From Apiotrichum sp. Y4204 (Eukaryota; Basidiomycota; Tremellomycetes; Trichosporonales; Trichosporonaceae): DNA of 64,000 nt. Below are positions 1-10,677 of this stretch, piece by piece; position 1 is the first letter of the stretch, and each line of letters starts with the position of its first letter. A model generated the notes under the pieces. That model worked only from the letters and a program-made list of their open reading frames with translations. It searched no databases and had not been told where the DNA came from. Location: positions 558,001-622,000 of the forward strand of contig JAMYHL010000005.1 in NCBI GenBank assembly GCA_025531455.1. The letters are read 5' to 3'. Position numbers and translations under genes: made by a program.

Positions 1-527
1 GAGATTCCCATCCAGCGGGGCGAACACGCCCACGAACCACGGAAACGCCGGCGCTGCGGGATCTAGCGTCAGCGGATTCTTTGCTGGACATACGGCCACA
101 CAGCGTGTGTCTGGGATAATTGCCATTATTCAGGCCGATGACGAGCTCTGGACCGGGGGCGCGGGGAAATCTACCGTCACTACCAGCCGCGGAGTTAGTC
201 TTACGCCTCGATATATGCCCCGCCCGGGGGGATCAGGTCCGCGAGCGCGGCGGCGTATGCTGAGCCGGCGGCGCGGCGGGCGTCCAGGGCGTGGAATCGC
301 GAGACGGGGAGGGCGGTGTGTGACGGGATTGGTTGTTGACACTGTTGTTAGGTTGGCGGTGGACGACTCACGCTGACCACGCCTCTGTTGTCTATCCCGT
401 GCTGGCCCGCGCTCGCGGCGCTCGCGGCGAGGAGGGCGGCCGCGGCGCCCTGTAGCCCCGGGGCGTCGGCGAGGAGGACGTGGTGCACCCCCTTTGGGGC
501 GAGCCACTGCGAGCGTTGGGCGTTCAT
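1..527 (-). CDS. Partial unidentified gene running off the left edge
   Basis: This gene is read on the minus strand from an ATG at 527 and is cut by the window edge. Four exons can be joined in one frame: 527-372, 341-205, 170-94 and 53-<1. The introns are 30, 34 and 34 nt, with GTGAGT, GTAAGA and GTATGT donors. CTAAC or CTGAC-like branch motifs sit close to the AG. That intron size matches the well-supported genes nearby, which is the main reason to believe the model. The product has an Ala-rich N-terminal half. The later part contains ELVIGLNNGNYPRHTLCG and then, across the last intron, PPAFPWFVGVFAPLDGN. I do not recognise the family. The third intron could instead use an in-frame AG 9 nt earlier (25 nt). 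No catalytic motif is visible, and the true start could lie further upstream. Confidence 0.45.
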
Positions 528-870
528 CGTGCGTGGGGGACTGGCTCTGGTCTGATTTTGGGATACTGTATATGTACCAGACGTCGTTTGGAGTTTTCAG
601 TACCAGCAGCAACTGATGCCCTCCAATTTGGGGTCGGTGCGAGGTGCACGAGTGCCATCCCATGTTCCTCGCAATGAGTAGTGCTCTGCAGTCCCTGGCC
701 ACATTACTGCCGCGCGGCGAGGGATGCTTCCTCTAGTGTTCGTTCCCACCACCTCGGCCCGTCTGGTCCACACTGTCACGTCACACCTCGCTGCACCCCG
801 CACCCCGCACCGCGCTAAATATCGCAATCAAGTCGCATTACAGCCCTCAGGCGCCTACGTACTGCTGCCG
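528..870. other. Intergenic, no gene seen
   Basis: These 343 bp separate the 5' end of the partial left-edge gene from the 3' end of the GBP2-like gene, both on the minus strand. It should hold the promoter of the former and the 3' UTR of the latter. I see no RNA gene or repeat. Confidence 0.5.
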
Positions 871-3487
871 CTACACTGCCTCGCCCTGGCCGCCACGCGT
901 CGCTCCAGGCGTGAACGAGTGCCAGCGAGGGTTGAACTGGACGTCTGGGGTTAGTATAATCTATAGCGCCGCGGCGTCGCACACTCCGCCCGCACTCACC
1001 AAGAGCCCGGCCACCGTACACATAGCCCATGAAGCGGTCGTTCGCCTCCTTTGCCTCGCGCGTCTCGGTGAACTCGACAATGCCCTCGCCCTTGCTCTGC
1101 TCGCCCTCGTACAGTATTTCCGCAAGCGACACATTGCCGACCGTCTCAAACAGCTCGACCAGATCCTCGTTCGTCGTCGACCACGGGAGCTGCCGTCAGA
1201 TGGGAAGGTGGTAGCTACTCACATTGCGCACCCAGATCTGCTGGCTCGGCTCGGCGGGGACGGCAGAAAAGCCAGAGCCCTGCGGCGGCGCAGCGGGCTC
1301 GGGTTCCACCTTGGCGACTGGCGCTTGCGCGCCAAAGCCACCCGCCGCGGGGTATCCGCCATTGCCCACGCCGCCGCCCATCCCCATGCCACCGCCAACA
1401 CCCACCCCCACACCACCCCCAAAGCCGCCGCGGAAGCCGCCACGTGCGCCAAAGGGCGGACCACCACGAGGCGGCAGCCCACCGCGCATTGGGACGCCGC
1501 CCCGGCCCCCGCGGAAGGGCATGTTCGCGAAGCGGTCCTCGCGCACCTCGATAATAGTGCCGTTCCAGTTGTAGCCATTGTACATTTCTGAGATCAGTCA
1601 TGACCGCTCTTTATGCACTTACGAATGGCGGCAGCGGCACTCTCAGAGTCGGAAAACACGACAGTTCCATTTCCCTTCGACCTGCCGTCGGGGGTCATGC
1701 TCACATCTGCGCGTATGACCTCGCCTGCCTGGCGCATCAGGTCCTTGAGGTCCTGCCACGACGCCAGGGGCGGCAGATTGCCGACAAAGATGTTGCGGTT
1801 CGTCTGCGCGCCAAAGCTGCGCGACTCGCCAGTCGCGAGGCCGATCTTGCCAGGAATCGGCGGTGCCCCAAAGCGTGCAGTCTCCTCGCGGTCCTGATGT
1901 TAGCTCAGTCATTCAGTTAGCTTACCTCGCGGATGAACACCGCACGGCCCATGAAACGGCGCTCGGTGAGCTCCTCGATTGCGTGGCGGGCCTGGTCGCG
2001 CGTCTCAAACTCGACGATTCTGATGTGAGCTTATGTGAACCCAACCACACTCACCCGCAGCCCTTGGACGTGCCGTTGGGAGTGACGAGCACCTCGGAGA
2101 AGACCACATTGCCGCCGGCTGAATGTTAATCGTGTGCGTGGAGAAGTGGTGCAGGAGTTGCGCTGCTGGGCTGGGATCGGGGTTTCCTTCTCTCGGTCCT
2201 TCTCGCGTCCGTTTGAATCAAGTGGAACCTCCGGGGTAATCTGTCCGAGTGATTCCCCAGACTCCAGGATCCAATCCTTCCATCCAAAATCCTCACGCGT
2301 CCAGCCAGAATCCTCGCGTCCATTCCAGTCCATGCCGTCCCGCCATCACATCACCTCGCTCCGTCGCCGGCGCGGCAAATTCCGCGCCATCCGCCCATCG
2401 GACACGCCGCAGTTTGAGGACCGACCGTCTCCGCGCACCGCGCTCCGCGCTCCTCGCCAGAATCTTCGCCCGCGCAATATCCGCCTTCCTTCCCTCGCGA
2501 TCCCAAGCGCGATCCCAAGCCCGTACCTCCAACCCCGAATCCCACTCCAAGCTCCATCTCGAATAGACGCACCTCCGCTCATAAACTTGCTCAAGTCGTT
2601 GTACGTGCAGTCGTAGCTGAGGTTACCGACATAGAGGCGGTTCTCGCGGCGCGACACGCGCGCATGCGCCTCCGCCTCGGCCGCAGAGGCATTCATCGGG
2701 CCCCCAGCAGAGACGTACGTCCCGAATCCGTGGATATCCTCGCGCTCCCTTGGCGTACCGGTATAGTATCCACTCGGCGCAGCGCCAGCCCCAGCACCAC
2801 CAGCAAACGCCCCACGCGGGGGGAACCCGCCGAATCCGCCGCGTACGCCCCACCCGCGCCCGCCGGACGGCCGCCGCCGGAACCCCCCCTCCTCGCCGGG
2901 GCGGTACAGGTCGTCCTCGCGCGTGCGCCGCGCCGGCTCCGTGCGGTTCCGCTCCGCCCGCTCCCGGTCGCGTTCCCGGTCCAGGCGGTCGCGCTCCGCC
3001 CGGTCCTCGCGACTACCCCGGTCGCGGTCGCGGTCACCACGGCGGTCGCGGTCCCGGTCCCTATCGCGCCGCTCGCCGCGCCTGTCGTCGCGGTCCCTAT
3101 CACGGTCCCTATCGCGCCTATCGTCGCGATCGCGGTCGCGGTCGCGGGAAGGCGAGCGCGAACGCCCCCGATCCCGATCATGCTCCCTGTCGCGGGACCG
3201 GGACTCGCGGCGCGGCGAGCGGCTCCGTGTGCGCGAGCGCGAGCGCTGGCGTTAGTGGATATGTGGGTGTGCACTCACGCGGCGGTCGTCGCGCGGGCGG
3301 ACGGGCGACAGGTCGCGGTCGTTGTCGCGGTCGCGGTCGTCGCGGTCGTAGTCTGTTATTAGCGGGCAAGGGAAGGGAGGAAGACGCGTCGTGTCGCCGA
3401 CAGTGCGGCACAGCGGCGCATTGCATGTGCGAGATTCGGAGTTGGGGAGTGGCGGCGGTACGCGTACTCACCTCTGTCGACGTCCAT
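871..3487 (-). CDS. GBP2: Gbp2/Hrb1-like SR protein with three RRM domains
   Basis: Predicted nuclear poly(A)+ RNA-binding protein of the Gbp2/Hrb1 family. In yeast these proteins load onto transcripts via THO/TREX and accompany mRNA export. Nine exons join in frame to 606 aa: 3487-3472, 3352-3279, 3245-2573, 2118-2055, 2019-1926, 1893-1623, 1587-1223, 1189-1000 and 944-871. The N-terminus (about 10-130) is an Arg/Ser/Asp-rich RS-like tract, followed by a Gly/Arg stretch. RRM1 starts at NRLYVGNLSYDCTYNDLSKF, RRM2 at NRNIFVGNLPPLASWQDLKD and RRM3 at QQIWVRNLPWSTTNEDLVE. A Gly-rich spacer separates RRM2 from RRM3. The order and the motif SKGCGIVEF match the family closely. Seven introns are 32-119 nt, but one inside RRM1 is 454 nt. 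The first exon is only 16 nt. Family assignment is strong; choosing between GBP2 and HRB1 is arbitrary, since they are yeast paralogues. Confidence 0.9.
2119..2572 (-). other. Exceptionally long intron within GBP2-like RRM1
   Basis: The intron has a GTGCGT donor at 2572 and ends ATTAACATTCAG at 2119. It interrupts RRM1 between its first and second conserved motifs. It is 454 nt, against 32-119 nt for the other introns of this gene. Read through, the frame stays open for roughly 75 codons and then stops, so retention would leave a protein with half of RRM1 and a foreign tail. Short imperfect repeats such as GGATGGAAGGATTGG-like units lie in its second half. Confidence 0.8.
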
Positions 3488-4124
3488 ATCCGCTTGATCG
3501 CTAGATGGGTGGATGGATGCGGAGAGGATAGGATGGGGATGTCAACAAAGAGGTGTTGTTGGTAGGGTGGTGATGCAGTAGTAGTGTGAGTCAACCTCCG
3601 TGTGTCGTTCCTCATGATCCCCCAGGTCCAAGCGACGCCACCCGCAGTTTTACCGAGTGTGGCACTTTGTGCGCCACGCCTTGCAGTCACCATCATATCC
3701 ATCATATGAGGTTGTCACCTTGTTGTCTTGCCATTGATCATTATCAGTTGTCGGCATCTGCGGAATGCATTCAGGAGCATCACATTCATGCTGGCTCTAG
3801 TACTCTAATGCAGCTGCGTCCGGAGCGGCCACAGATGTCGACAGTCGCCGGAAATTCACCGCTGAAGACCTTGGAACTTCCTACACGTCTATTCTCTGAC
3901 CTGTCCTCACGCGGCGCGTCGCGCGTCACCCTCCTGAACTCGTAGCAGCTTCGACGGACATTGCATCTACGCTGCCTCCCCAAGCACCCAAGTCTCAACG
4001 CTCAGAACCTCCAACCCCCCTATTCCCTCCCCTGCAGTCCACTACATCTCCCGCCCCTGTTCTCCCGCGCGCCCACTTCTAGCCCATGCATCTTGGTATG
4101 GATTGGTTAAGGAGCACTCTACGA
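3488..4124. other. Intergenic: GBP2 promoter and NDUFS8 3' flank
   Basis: This 637-bp interval lies upstream of the GBP2-like start and downstream of the NDUFS8 stop, both minus strand. Just upstream of the ATG the minus strand carries short CT-rich runs, as expected for a leader. No reading frame here shows conserved features, and no RNA gene was found. Confidence 0.5.
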
Positions 4125-5512
4125 TTACCTGTAGTACTGGCGGGTCAGCAACAACTTCTTACACTGCCACTCGTACTCACGTGGTCCGACTGGAGGTTGG
4201 CGGCAATCTCGGCCTCGGCGCGGTCGCCGTTCTGGAGGAGCTTCTCCTTGTTGTAGAGGAGCTCCTCGCGAGTCTCGGTCGAGTACTCGAAGTTCTGGGC
4301 TGCGGTGTTAGTGTGGTCTACAGTTGCCCGGGGGGGGGAAGAGAGGATTAATGGGATCTCAGAAGGGACGAAAGAGCTGCTGGCTTATACCGACATGGAT
4401 GCCTAGCCAGGACAGTCCGATGAATCCCACTTCGGCCTGATTTCCCCCCTCTCCTCCCCTTACCCGCCAGGACTCACTCTCAACAATAGCATCAACAGGG
4501 CACGCCTCCTGGCAGAAGCCGCAGTAGATGCACTTTGTCATGTCAATGTCGTAGCGGGTCGTGCGGCGCGAGCCGTCGAGGCGCGCCTCGCTCTCAATGG
4601 TGATCGCCTGCGCGGGGCAGATGGCCTCGCACAGCTTACACGCAATGCAGCGCTCCTCGCCGTTCGCGTACCGCCGCAGCGCGTGCTCGCCACGGAAGCG
4701 CGGCGAGAGCGGGCCCTTCTCGAACGGGTACATGATCGTGTAGGGCGGGCGGAAGAACTGCTCGAGAACGATCCACATGCCTGGAGGTTAGTAGCCAGAA
4801 ACGGGAACGCGAGAGGAGAAGAGAAACGGGGGTGATGGGTAAGGCGGGGTTTTGGAGTGGCGAGGGACAACGGGGGACGGAGGTCGGATCACGGCTCCCG
4901 GATCACGGATCGCAGAGTGGCGAGCTCAAGGCGGATCGGCGCCATTCAGGCTCCGGAGCCCAGCAGCGACCGAAATCGCCACCGGGACAGCAGACGAGCC
5001 GGGGGAGCGTGACCCGCTGCGCGACCCGCTTGATCCAGCGACTCCAGAGTGTCGAACGTGCGCCGGATAGTACCCCACTCGATCTCCGATGACCCGTCCG
5101 TCCCGAATACGCCAGCGCTCGTCAACGCAGCCACGCCGACAACGCAGCGGCGGCGGTGATCCCACTGCCAGGCGCCATTCCTCCCGCACCGCGCAAGTCG
5201 TACGTCGAGGCGAGAGGCGAATCGATGTACGGAATCACACCAGCCGCGACACCACCCGGGGTTCCAGCTCACTTCCCCTCGTTCCCAATCACTTCCTCAT
5301 CTCTCATACTCACCGCGCACAATCTCCGTAAAGAAGAACGCCTGCGCCGCCTTGTCGAGCGCAGACGGTCCCTTGGAGTAATCCGGCTGCTGCTGCGCAC
5401 GGGCAACGGTCGAGGTGCTGAGCGACCGGGCGGGGAGGCGGAGGAGGGGAAGGGGGAGCGGGCGGGGCGCGGCGGCGCGCAGGCCCGCGCTGGCTAGGCG
5501 CGCGAGGGACAT
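4125..5512 (-). CDS. NDUFS8: Complex I iron-sulfur subunit NDUFS8 (TYKY, 23 kDa)
   Basis: NADH:ubiquinone oxidoreductase subunit of the peripheral arm that carries clusters N6a and N6b, located in mitochondria. Four exons (5512-5314, 4780-4478, 4299-4181, 4136-4125) give 210 aa. Residues 1-40 are Arg/Ala/Ser-rich with [14 protein letters not shown], a typical matrix-targeting leader. The core reads [15 protein letters not shown], then [20 protein letters not shown]. Two 4Fe-4S motifs follow, [12 protein letters not shown] and [12 protein letters not shown], both complete. The C-terminus [20 protein letters not shown] and the final YYR match the family end to end. The first intron is long (533 nt, 4781-5313). 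The last coding exon is only 12 nt (Tyr-Tyr-Arg-stop), reached over a 44-nt intron. Identification is near certain. Confidence 0.96.
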
Positions 5513-5947
5513 CGTGGGCGGCGTCGTGGGGCGGCGAGGCGGGGGATGTAGTGGCCGACGATGATGATGATGATGCTCGTTCTGCGCGATGATTGTGATG
5601 GTGAGCGGCTTGCCCAGCTGCTGCTGTAGCTGCAGTCGGGCTGGCTGGGTGCAGGGTGCTGGGGTGGAGAAATAACCCCGACAGTGTGGCACCTTTTTTG
5701 CTCGCCCAATAAGAGCCAAGGCGAATCACTCCACCTCACAAACTCTGTTACTGTTACAGTGGGCTTGTGGCTCCAATCATGCATGTCCTCTTTCATCATC
5801 ATCATCATCACCCAACGGCCAACACCACATGCACACTACTGCCAGTCCCGCCAGGCCACCAGGCCGCCAGGTCCATGAAATGACAATTTGCATTTGCATT
5901 ACCACACCCTCTCTGCCCACATCTACAGTGCATACAGATCTCTATGT
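5513..5947. other. Intergenic with two opposed trinucleotide runs
   Basis: These 435 bp lie between the NDUFS8 start and the STE23 stop. They hold a (GAT)n run near 5559-5574 and a (CAT)n run near 5792-5810, which are mutually complementary. The 13-mer CAGTGCATACAGA occurs at 5926-5938 and again twice 5' of STE23. No gene is visible. Confidence 0.5.
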
Positions 5948-8900
5948 CTACAGCTTGGAGAGCACCAGGGGCTCGAGGGGGACCGCCGCCTTGCTGGGCG
6001 TCAGGCCGGCCTTGAACGCGTTAATGTCCTTGATGAGCACGTTGCCCTCGCGCAGCGTCGCCTCGGCGTCGGCCGGGTTCGGCGTCGCAGCCTCCAGGCC
6101 GTCAATGAGCGTGTTGAGCTCGGCAGCTGCCTCGGGAGCGAGGTCCGCCTCGGCGACCAGCTTGCGGCCATACTCCTGTACAGCCTTGAGTTCCGGGTTC
6201 GTTGCCGCCAGCGCGCCGAGGCCTGCCTGGTCGACCGCAACGCCGTGCTTGGCAAAGCCGGCCATGATCGCCGCTGCCGAGGCCGGGTCAAACTTGGTGC
6301 CCTTCGCCTTGGCCTGCGACGCCATGTGGATCGAGAGCTTGGAGCGCGTGCTGGAGGCGGGGTGCACCTTTGTCATGAAAAAGTCGAGAACCTGCGCCTT
6401 TGTAACCGCCTTGAGCTCGCGGATCTCCGTGTCGAGCTTGCTGAACTCGTAGTAGTTGTCCGTGATGCGGTGCCAGTACCTCCGTGTCTCCTCACCGAGG
6501 TTCTTGGGCTGCTCCTCGCGCTTCAGAATCAGCGTCTGCCGGTGGCTGTTAAAGTCCTCATCCGACATGTCCTCGATCAGCTTCTGCACAGACTCGAGGA
6601 ACGACTCGATGCGCGTCTCGACGTATACCGGGTTGCGCTCAGACTGCACTATCACCCGGATACCGTTGCGCACAGTGAACACCTGCACAACGTAGCCGAG
6701 CTGCTCCTGGGTACGGAGCACGCTGAACGCCGGCTCGTTCATAATCTGACCAAGCATGGCGTTCTGGGCGCGCGTGGAAAAGTCGGTCGACTCGCGGGTC
6801 TCAACGTAGTAGTCGACAGCATTGTTCCGCTCCAACGGGTTGGCGACCGGGATGTTCCACACGTGCTGCGAGTTGGGCGGGAGCTGGAGCGCCCGGCGGG
6901 GTGTCTTCTCAGCGGGGACCAGCGCCCTGGCGGAAAGCACACGCTCCATCATCTCCTGAATCCCCTTGGCCTCGGCCGCGTTCGTGTTGCCGTGCACCAG
7001 CATTTCCAAGTAGATGCGACTGAACACCTCCCGCGCAAACATATCCACATCTGCCGGCGTGACATCTGAGAGTTAGACAAGAGCCTCTATTCAACTCACG
7101 CTCTACCTCCGCAAGGCGCTCCTTCGGTGTCCACATGCGCTGAGTGGTGGCATACGCCTCCCAGTAGTGGCCGAGATGCCACGGCTCGCCGAGCTCCATG
7201 TTCTTCCACTGGAGCTTGAGGCGCTCGACAATCTTCTCGAAACGCTCGGGATCGGTCTTGAACGTCGTCAGCTTGGTGAGCATCTTCTCGAGGAGAAGCG
7301 CCTGCTTGTCGGTGAAGCCCTGGACCGACATGCTGATGCTTTCGCCTGCATACCACGTGTGGAAGTGCAGGCTCGCAAGATCGGCGTCGTACACCTCCTC
7401 GACGTTTGCGTCGGTGAAGAGGTCGCACAAGAGGCGCGCGAGGACGGCGTTCCGGGGAGTGACGTCAAGGATCGGCGACTTGGCCTCGATGAAAATGTTG
7501 GTCTTGGGAACCCAGAAGCGGTCGTCGTGCTTGAACCAGAGACGGGAGAGCTCAGTGTCGGAGACGAGCTCGGGGCGGGTCGTCGGCTTGGCAACCTCCT
7601 TCTTCTCCACATCAAGGCGCTCGGGGATGAACGGGTTGGGTCCGGGGAGGTGGAGTTCTGGGATGGCAGCTCCCGAAACAGCCTCATTGATGAGCTCCTC
7701 TGGAAGCGGCTGGACATGGTACTCGGTGCCATACACCTTCTCCTTCTTGTCAAACGTTGCAGTCACATCCTTGGGGAACTCGCGGGCGGTGATGCACACC
7801 GCGGCGCGGGTCGGGTCAAGAAGCTGCGCAGCGTCGGCGAGCTGCTTTGCGTCAAAGTCACCCAGAAGGTACTGTGCGGTGACAATGTCCTCGCGCTCAA
7901 CCGGCGTCTGCATCCAGCCAGTGAGTGACATGACGTAGTTGCGGGTTTTTGTACGCTCCATAAACTTGAACGAAATGTCGCTCAGCTGGCGGATCTCGTT
8001 GAACGACGTCTCGTCCGGGGGGTTGTTGCGCAGGAGCGCCATGTAGTTGAAGATGGCCGCCGAAACGTCCTTCCAGTGTTCTGCGTGTCAGCACAACACC
8101 TCAAATCTCATGCCTCCTCAATCTCATGCCTCCTCAAATCTTATGCCTCCTCAAATATCATGCCTCCACACTCACCCAGACCCTTCTCCGTAAGCTCGAC
8201 AGTGACCTTGAAGAATCCGAACCCGTTGCCATCACGATGACACCCAGCGCGGAGCGCATTGCACCATCCCTGGCGCTTGAGGTACGAGAGGACCGAACCC
8301 TTGCCCTCGTGGCCGAGCAGGTGGCTCAAAAAGTTGAATGGCTTGGTGTCCGGCAGATGCTGCAGATCCGGGACGGGCACAACGACCTCGAGCCCACGGA
8401 CGTCACGGACAGGCTTGGCGAAAGCGACAACCTGAGATCAGTCGCCGAGCACTCCCAAAAACTCACGCCCTGCATATCCGGACCCCACGCCATGTCATCG
8501 AATGTGACGCGCACGCCATCAGGTCCTGTCTCCGGGCGGCCTTCGGTACGGACCGGGACATTGCTGAACTTGTCGCGGACCATCTTCTCCAGGGTGTCGA
8601 GGTCCTCGCGGCCCGCGACCGCCAGCTTCATGCGCCGCGCACAGTAGTGGTGCTCCCACCACTTGAGGAGCTGGTCGCGCGGGTCCCTGCCCTCGGCCCG
8701 TGGCTGGTTCCACAGGGTGTCGAGGTTTCCGGTACCAAACTTGCCATACACATGGCCTGGCTTGGAGAATGACTTTTCGAGCTGGAAGAAGCGCTGCGAG
8801 TCAGGGCTGCACCGTGGGGAGAACGATCAAGGGATCAAGGACCTTATCAGCTGGAGTCCTAGGCTGTAAGGCACCAAGCTGCACCACAGACGGCAATGGC

Positions 8901-10032
8901 GTTGGAACGTTCCGGCGGGACATGCCGCAAACGCTGTGCGCGTGCGCAGCAGCCAGCCTCACAGCTCAGAGCGTCGCGACGCCTCAAACCACACAGAACA
9001 GCTGGCACATCGCCCCCATCAGGTACTGAAACCGCCATCATGAGGATCGAGGACCATGGAGCGCTCATCGACGCCCATTGTTCACACAGTCCGAACACAA
9101 AGTACGCACCCACATGTCACTCTGGAGGTTCTTCTCGTGCTCCGAGTTGACGGCCTTGATCTCGCGCTCGGTGCAGTCCTCGGAGAAGAGGGGCTCGGTG
9201 AAGAAGCCGCAGAAGCGGTCGAGCGCGCCCTCGAGCGCGCCTGGCGCAACGTCGAAAAAGTAGTTGGTCGAGGTCATGCCGGTCCACGCGTTGCTCCCGC
9301 CGTTGTTGGCCGTGAGGTACTGGCGGTAGTCGTTCTCGGACGGGTACTGCTGTCAGCCGTGAACGTGGCCGCTGATGGCTGAGGTTCGGGTCCGATAGCC
9401 ACCACAGACTGTCCACACCACACACCTTCTTAGTCCCGAGGAACATGAGATGTTCGCAAAAGTGCGCGCAGCCAGCGAGGTCGTCGGGGTCGGAGAGGTG
9501 GCCGACACCGACCTCCATCGACGCCGCGGCCTTGTCGGCCTTGGGGTCCGAGACGATTATGCACTCGAGGCCGTTCTCGAGGGTGAGGAAGCGGTGGGGG
9601 CGGTCCTCGGTGGGCGGGAGGCGGAGGGCGACGGGCCCCCGCGCGCGGGGGATGGGCGGCGATGGCGGGAAAGACGGCATGCTGAGCGGGACCGTCATGC
9701 TGGGAGTGGGGGAGTTGGGGAGGAAGGTATCGCTGAGCCAGGCGATAAGCGCGAGAACGGCAGAGATGATGAGCAGCATGCAGCCGCGTGTGCAGCTGCA
9801 GTTAGGCTTGGACGTACGGGGTGGGAGAGTGGGCGGCGCTGGTGCCGCTCGTGGACGTGGTGTGGACCGAGCGGGGCAAGCGGGGCGAGCGTGCGATGGC
9901 GAGTGCGGGGCCGGAGTGGAGGCCTGGAGCCAGAGAGCGACGCGAAGTGATGGAGGTGGAGAATGACCGGATGGGAGATGCGTTCCGTGCAAGGAGGATG
10001 CGTCTCGGTATGGCCGGTATGGAGCGGAGCAT
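5948..10032 (-). CDS. STE23: Insulin-degrading-enzyme-type M16 metallopeptidase
   Basis: Inverzincin peptidase of the insulysin/Ste23 subfamily, which degrades small peptides inside a clamshell chamber. Seven exons (10032-9818, 9732-9426, 9346-9110, 8793-8467, 8431-8176, 8080-7100, 7065-5948) close to 1146 aa. The zinc site HFCEH is at 162-166. The distal Glu ligand in AVNSEHEKN lies 77 residues after the second His, the same spacing as in human IDE. C-terminal inactive-domain signatures such as LRTQEQLGYVVQ are present. Exon 1 encodes an Arg/Ser-rich leader (MLRSIPAIPRRILLARN, then RSFSTS) that looks mitochondrial. An alternative Met at 9779, inside what I call intron 1, would replace it with the hydrophobic anchor MLLIISAVLALIAWL. 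The N-terminus is therefore uncertain; the catalytic body is not. Introns of 34, 35, 79, 85, 95 and 316 nt. Confidence 0.93.
8103..8168. repeat. Four 16-17 bp tandem repeats inside a STE23 intron
   Basis: Units are variants of AATCTCATGCCTCCTCA repeated four times head to tail. They fill most of the 95-nt intron 8081-8175, between the GTGAGT donor and the CTGAC branch region. Differences are single substitutions or a one-base indel. Confidence 0.8.
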
Positions 10033-10677
10033 TACCAAGACAGCAAGGGAGCGACGACGAGAACGAGAGAACAATGAAATGTGTTGCAATGGTGGTGGAA
10101 CAGGTGTGATGGCAATCGAGATTTGGAGCAAAGTAGTGACAGCGACCAGAGCGCCAAGCAGCAGTGTTGTCGCAAGCGTCCAAAAGACACACAACCCAAA
10201 AAGGCACGGTAGCACGGGCCACCGGGAATTGCCGATAAACACCTTGACCTGGGGGTCACGCTACCACAAACAAACGCCACCCACACCCCTCAGAGCACAG
10301 AGAACAGTGCATACAGACAGTGCATACAGACCCTGCAGCTCACAACGTGATGCATGCAACGCAGGGCTACAGAGCTTGGACTCGGACGTCAGTACACCTA
10401 CCTTTCAGTCTGAATCAAGACTCGTGGTCACAGCGTCGAAAGGATGGTTGAGAGCAAAGGACCCGGATGCGGATCGACAACCGTGGAAAGGACCCCGACC
10501 GGACAGAGGGCCGGTAAAGGTATTCCAGCTATTGCTCCAGTTCGGAATCCATCATCTCTTCTTCTCTTGTGCTTCGGACACAGCCATGCCTTTAAGAGCA
10601 CCCATTGTGCCCTACACCTGAGCCATGTTTCGCTCTTTGCGCAAAGTACCAATACATGCATCTCTAGATTCGGACGC
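10033..10677. other. Intergenic: STE23 promoter and KRI1 3' flank
   Basis: This interval is 645 bp. Two adjacent copies of CAGTGCATACAGA lie at 10305-10317 and 10318-10330. The rest shows no conserved coding frame. It must contain the promoter of STE23, whose start is at 10032, and the 3' UTR of KRI1. Confidence 0.5.
10305..10330. repeat. Tandem 13-mer CAGTGCATACAGA, two copies
   Basis: Two exact, immediately adjacent copies lie about 270 bp upstream of the STE23 start. A third exact copy is at 5926-5938, just past its stop codon. The function is unknown; a transcription-factor site is possible. Confidence 0.6.

Noticed and set aside
180..204. A 25-nt intron in the left-edge gene
   Set aside because: The in-frame acceptor 9 nt further on gives 34 nt, in line with the other introns of the window.
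5888..7069. 393-aa plus-strand open frame opposite STE23
   Set aside because: It is complementary to the conserved C-terminal exon of the protease and rich in Arg/Leu/Val as expected of a mirror frame. No start or leader context.
9796..9817. A 22-nt intron in STE23 ending at CTAACTGCAG
   Set aside because: It keeps the frame and has a good acceptor, but 22 nt is below any plausible spliceosomal minimum. The 85-nt version was used in the model and the site kept as a finding.
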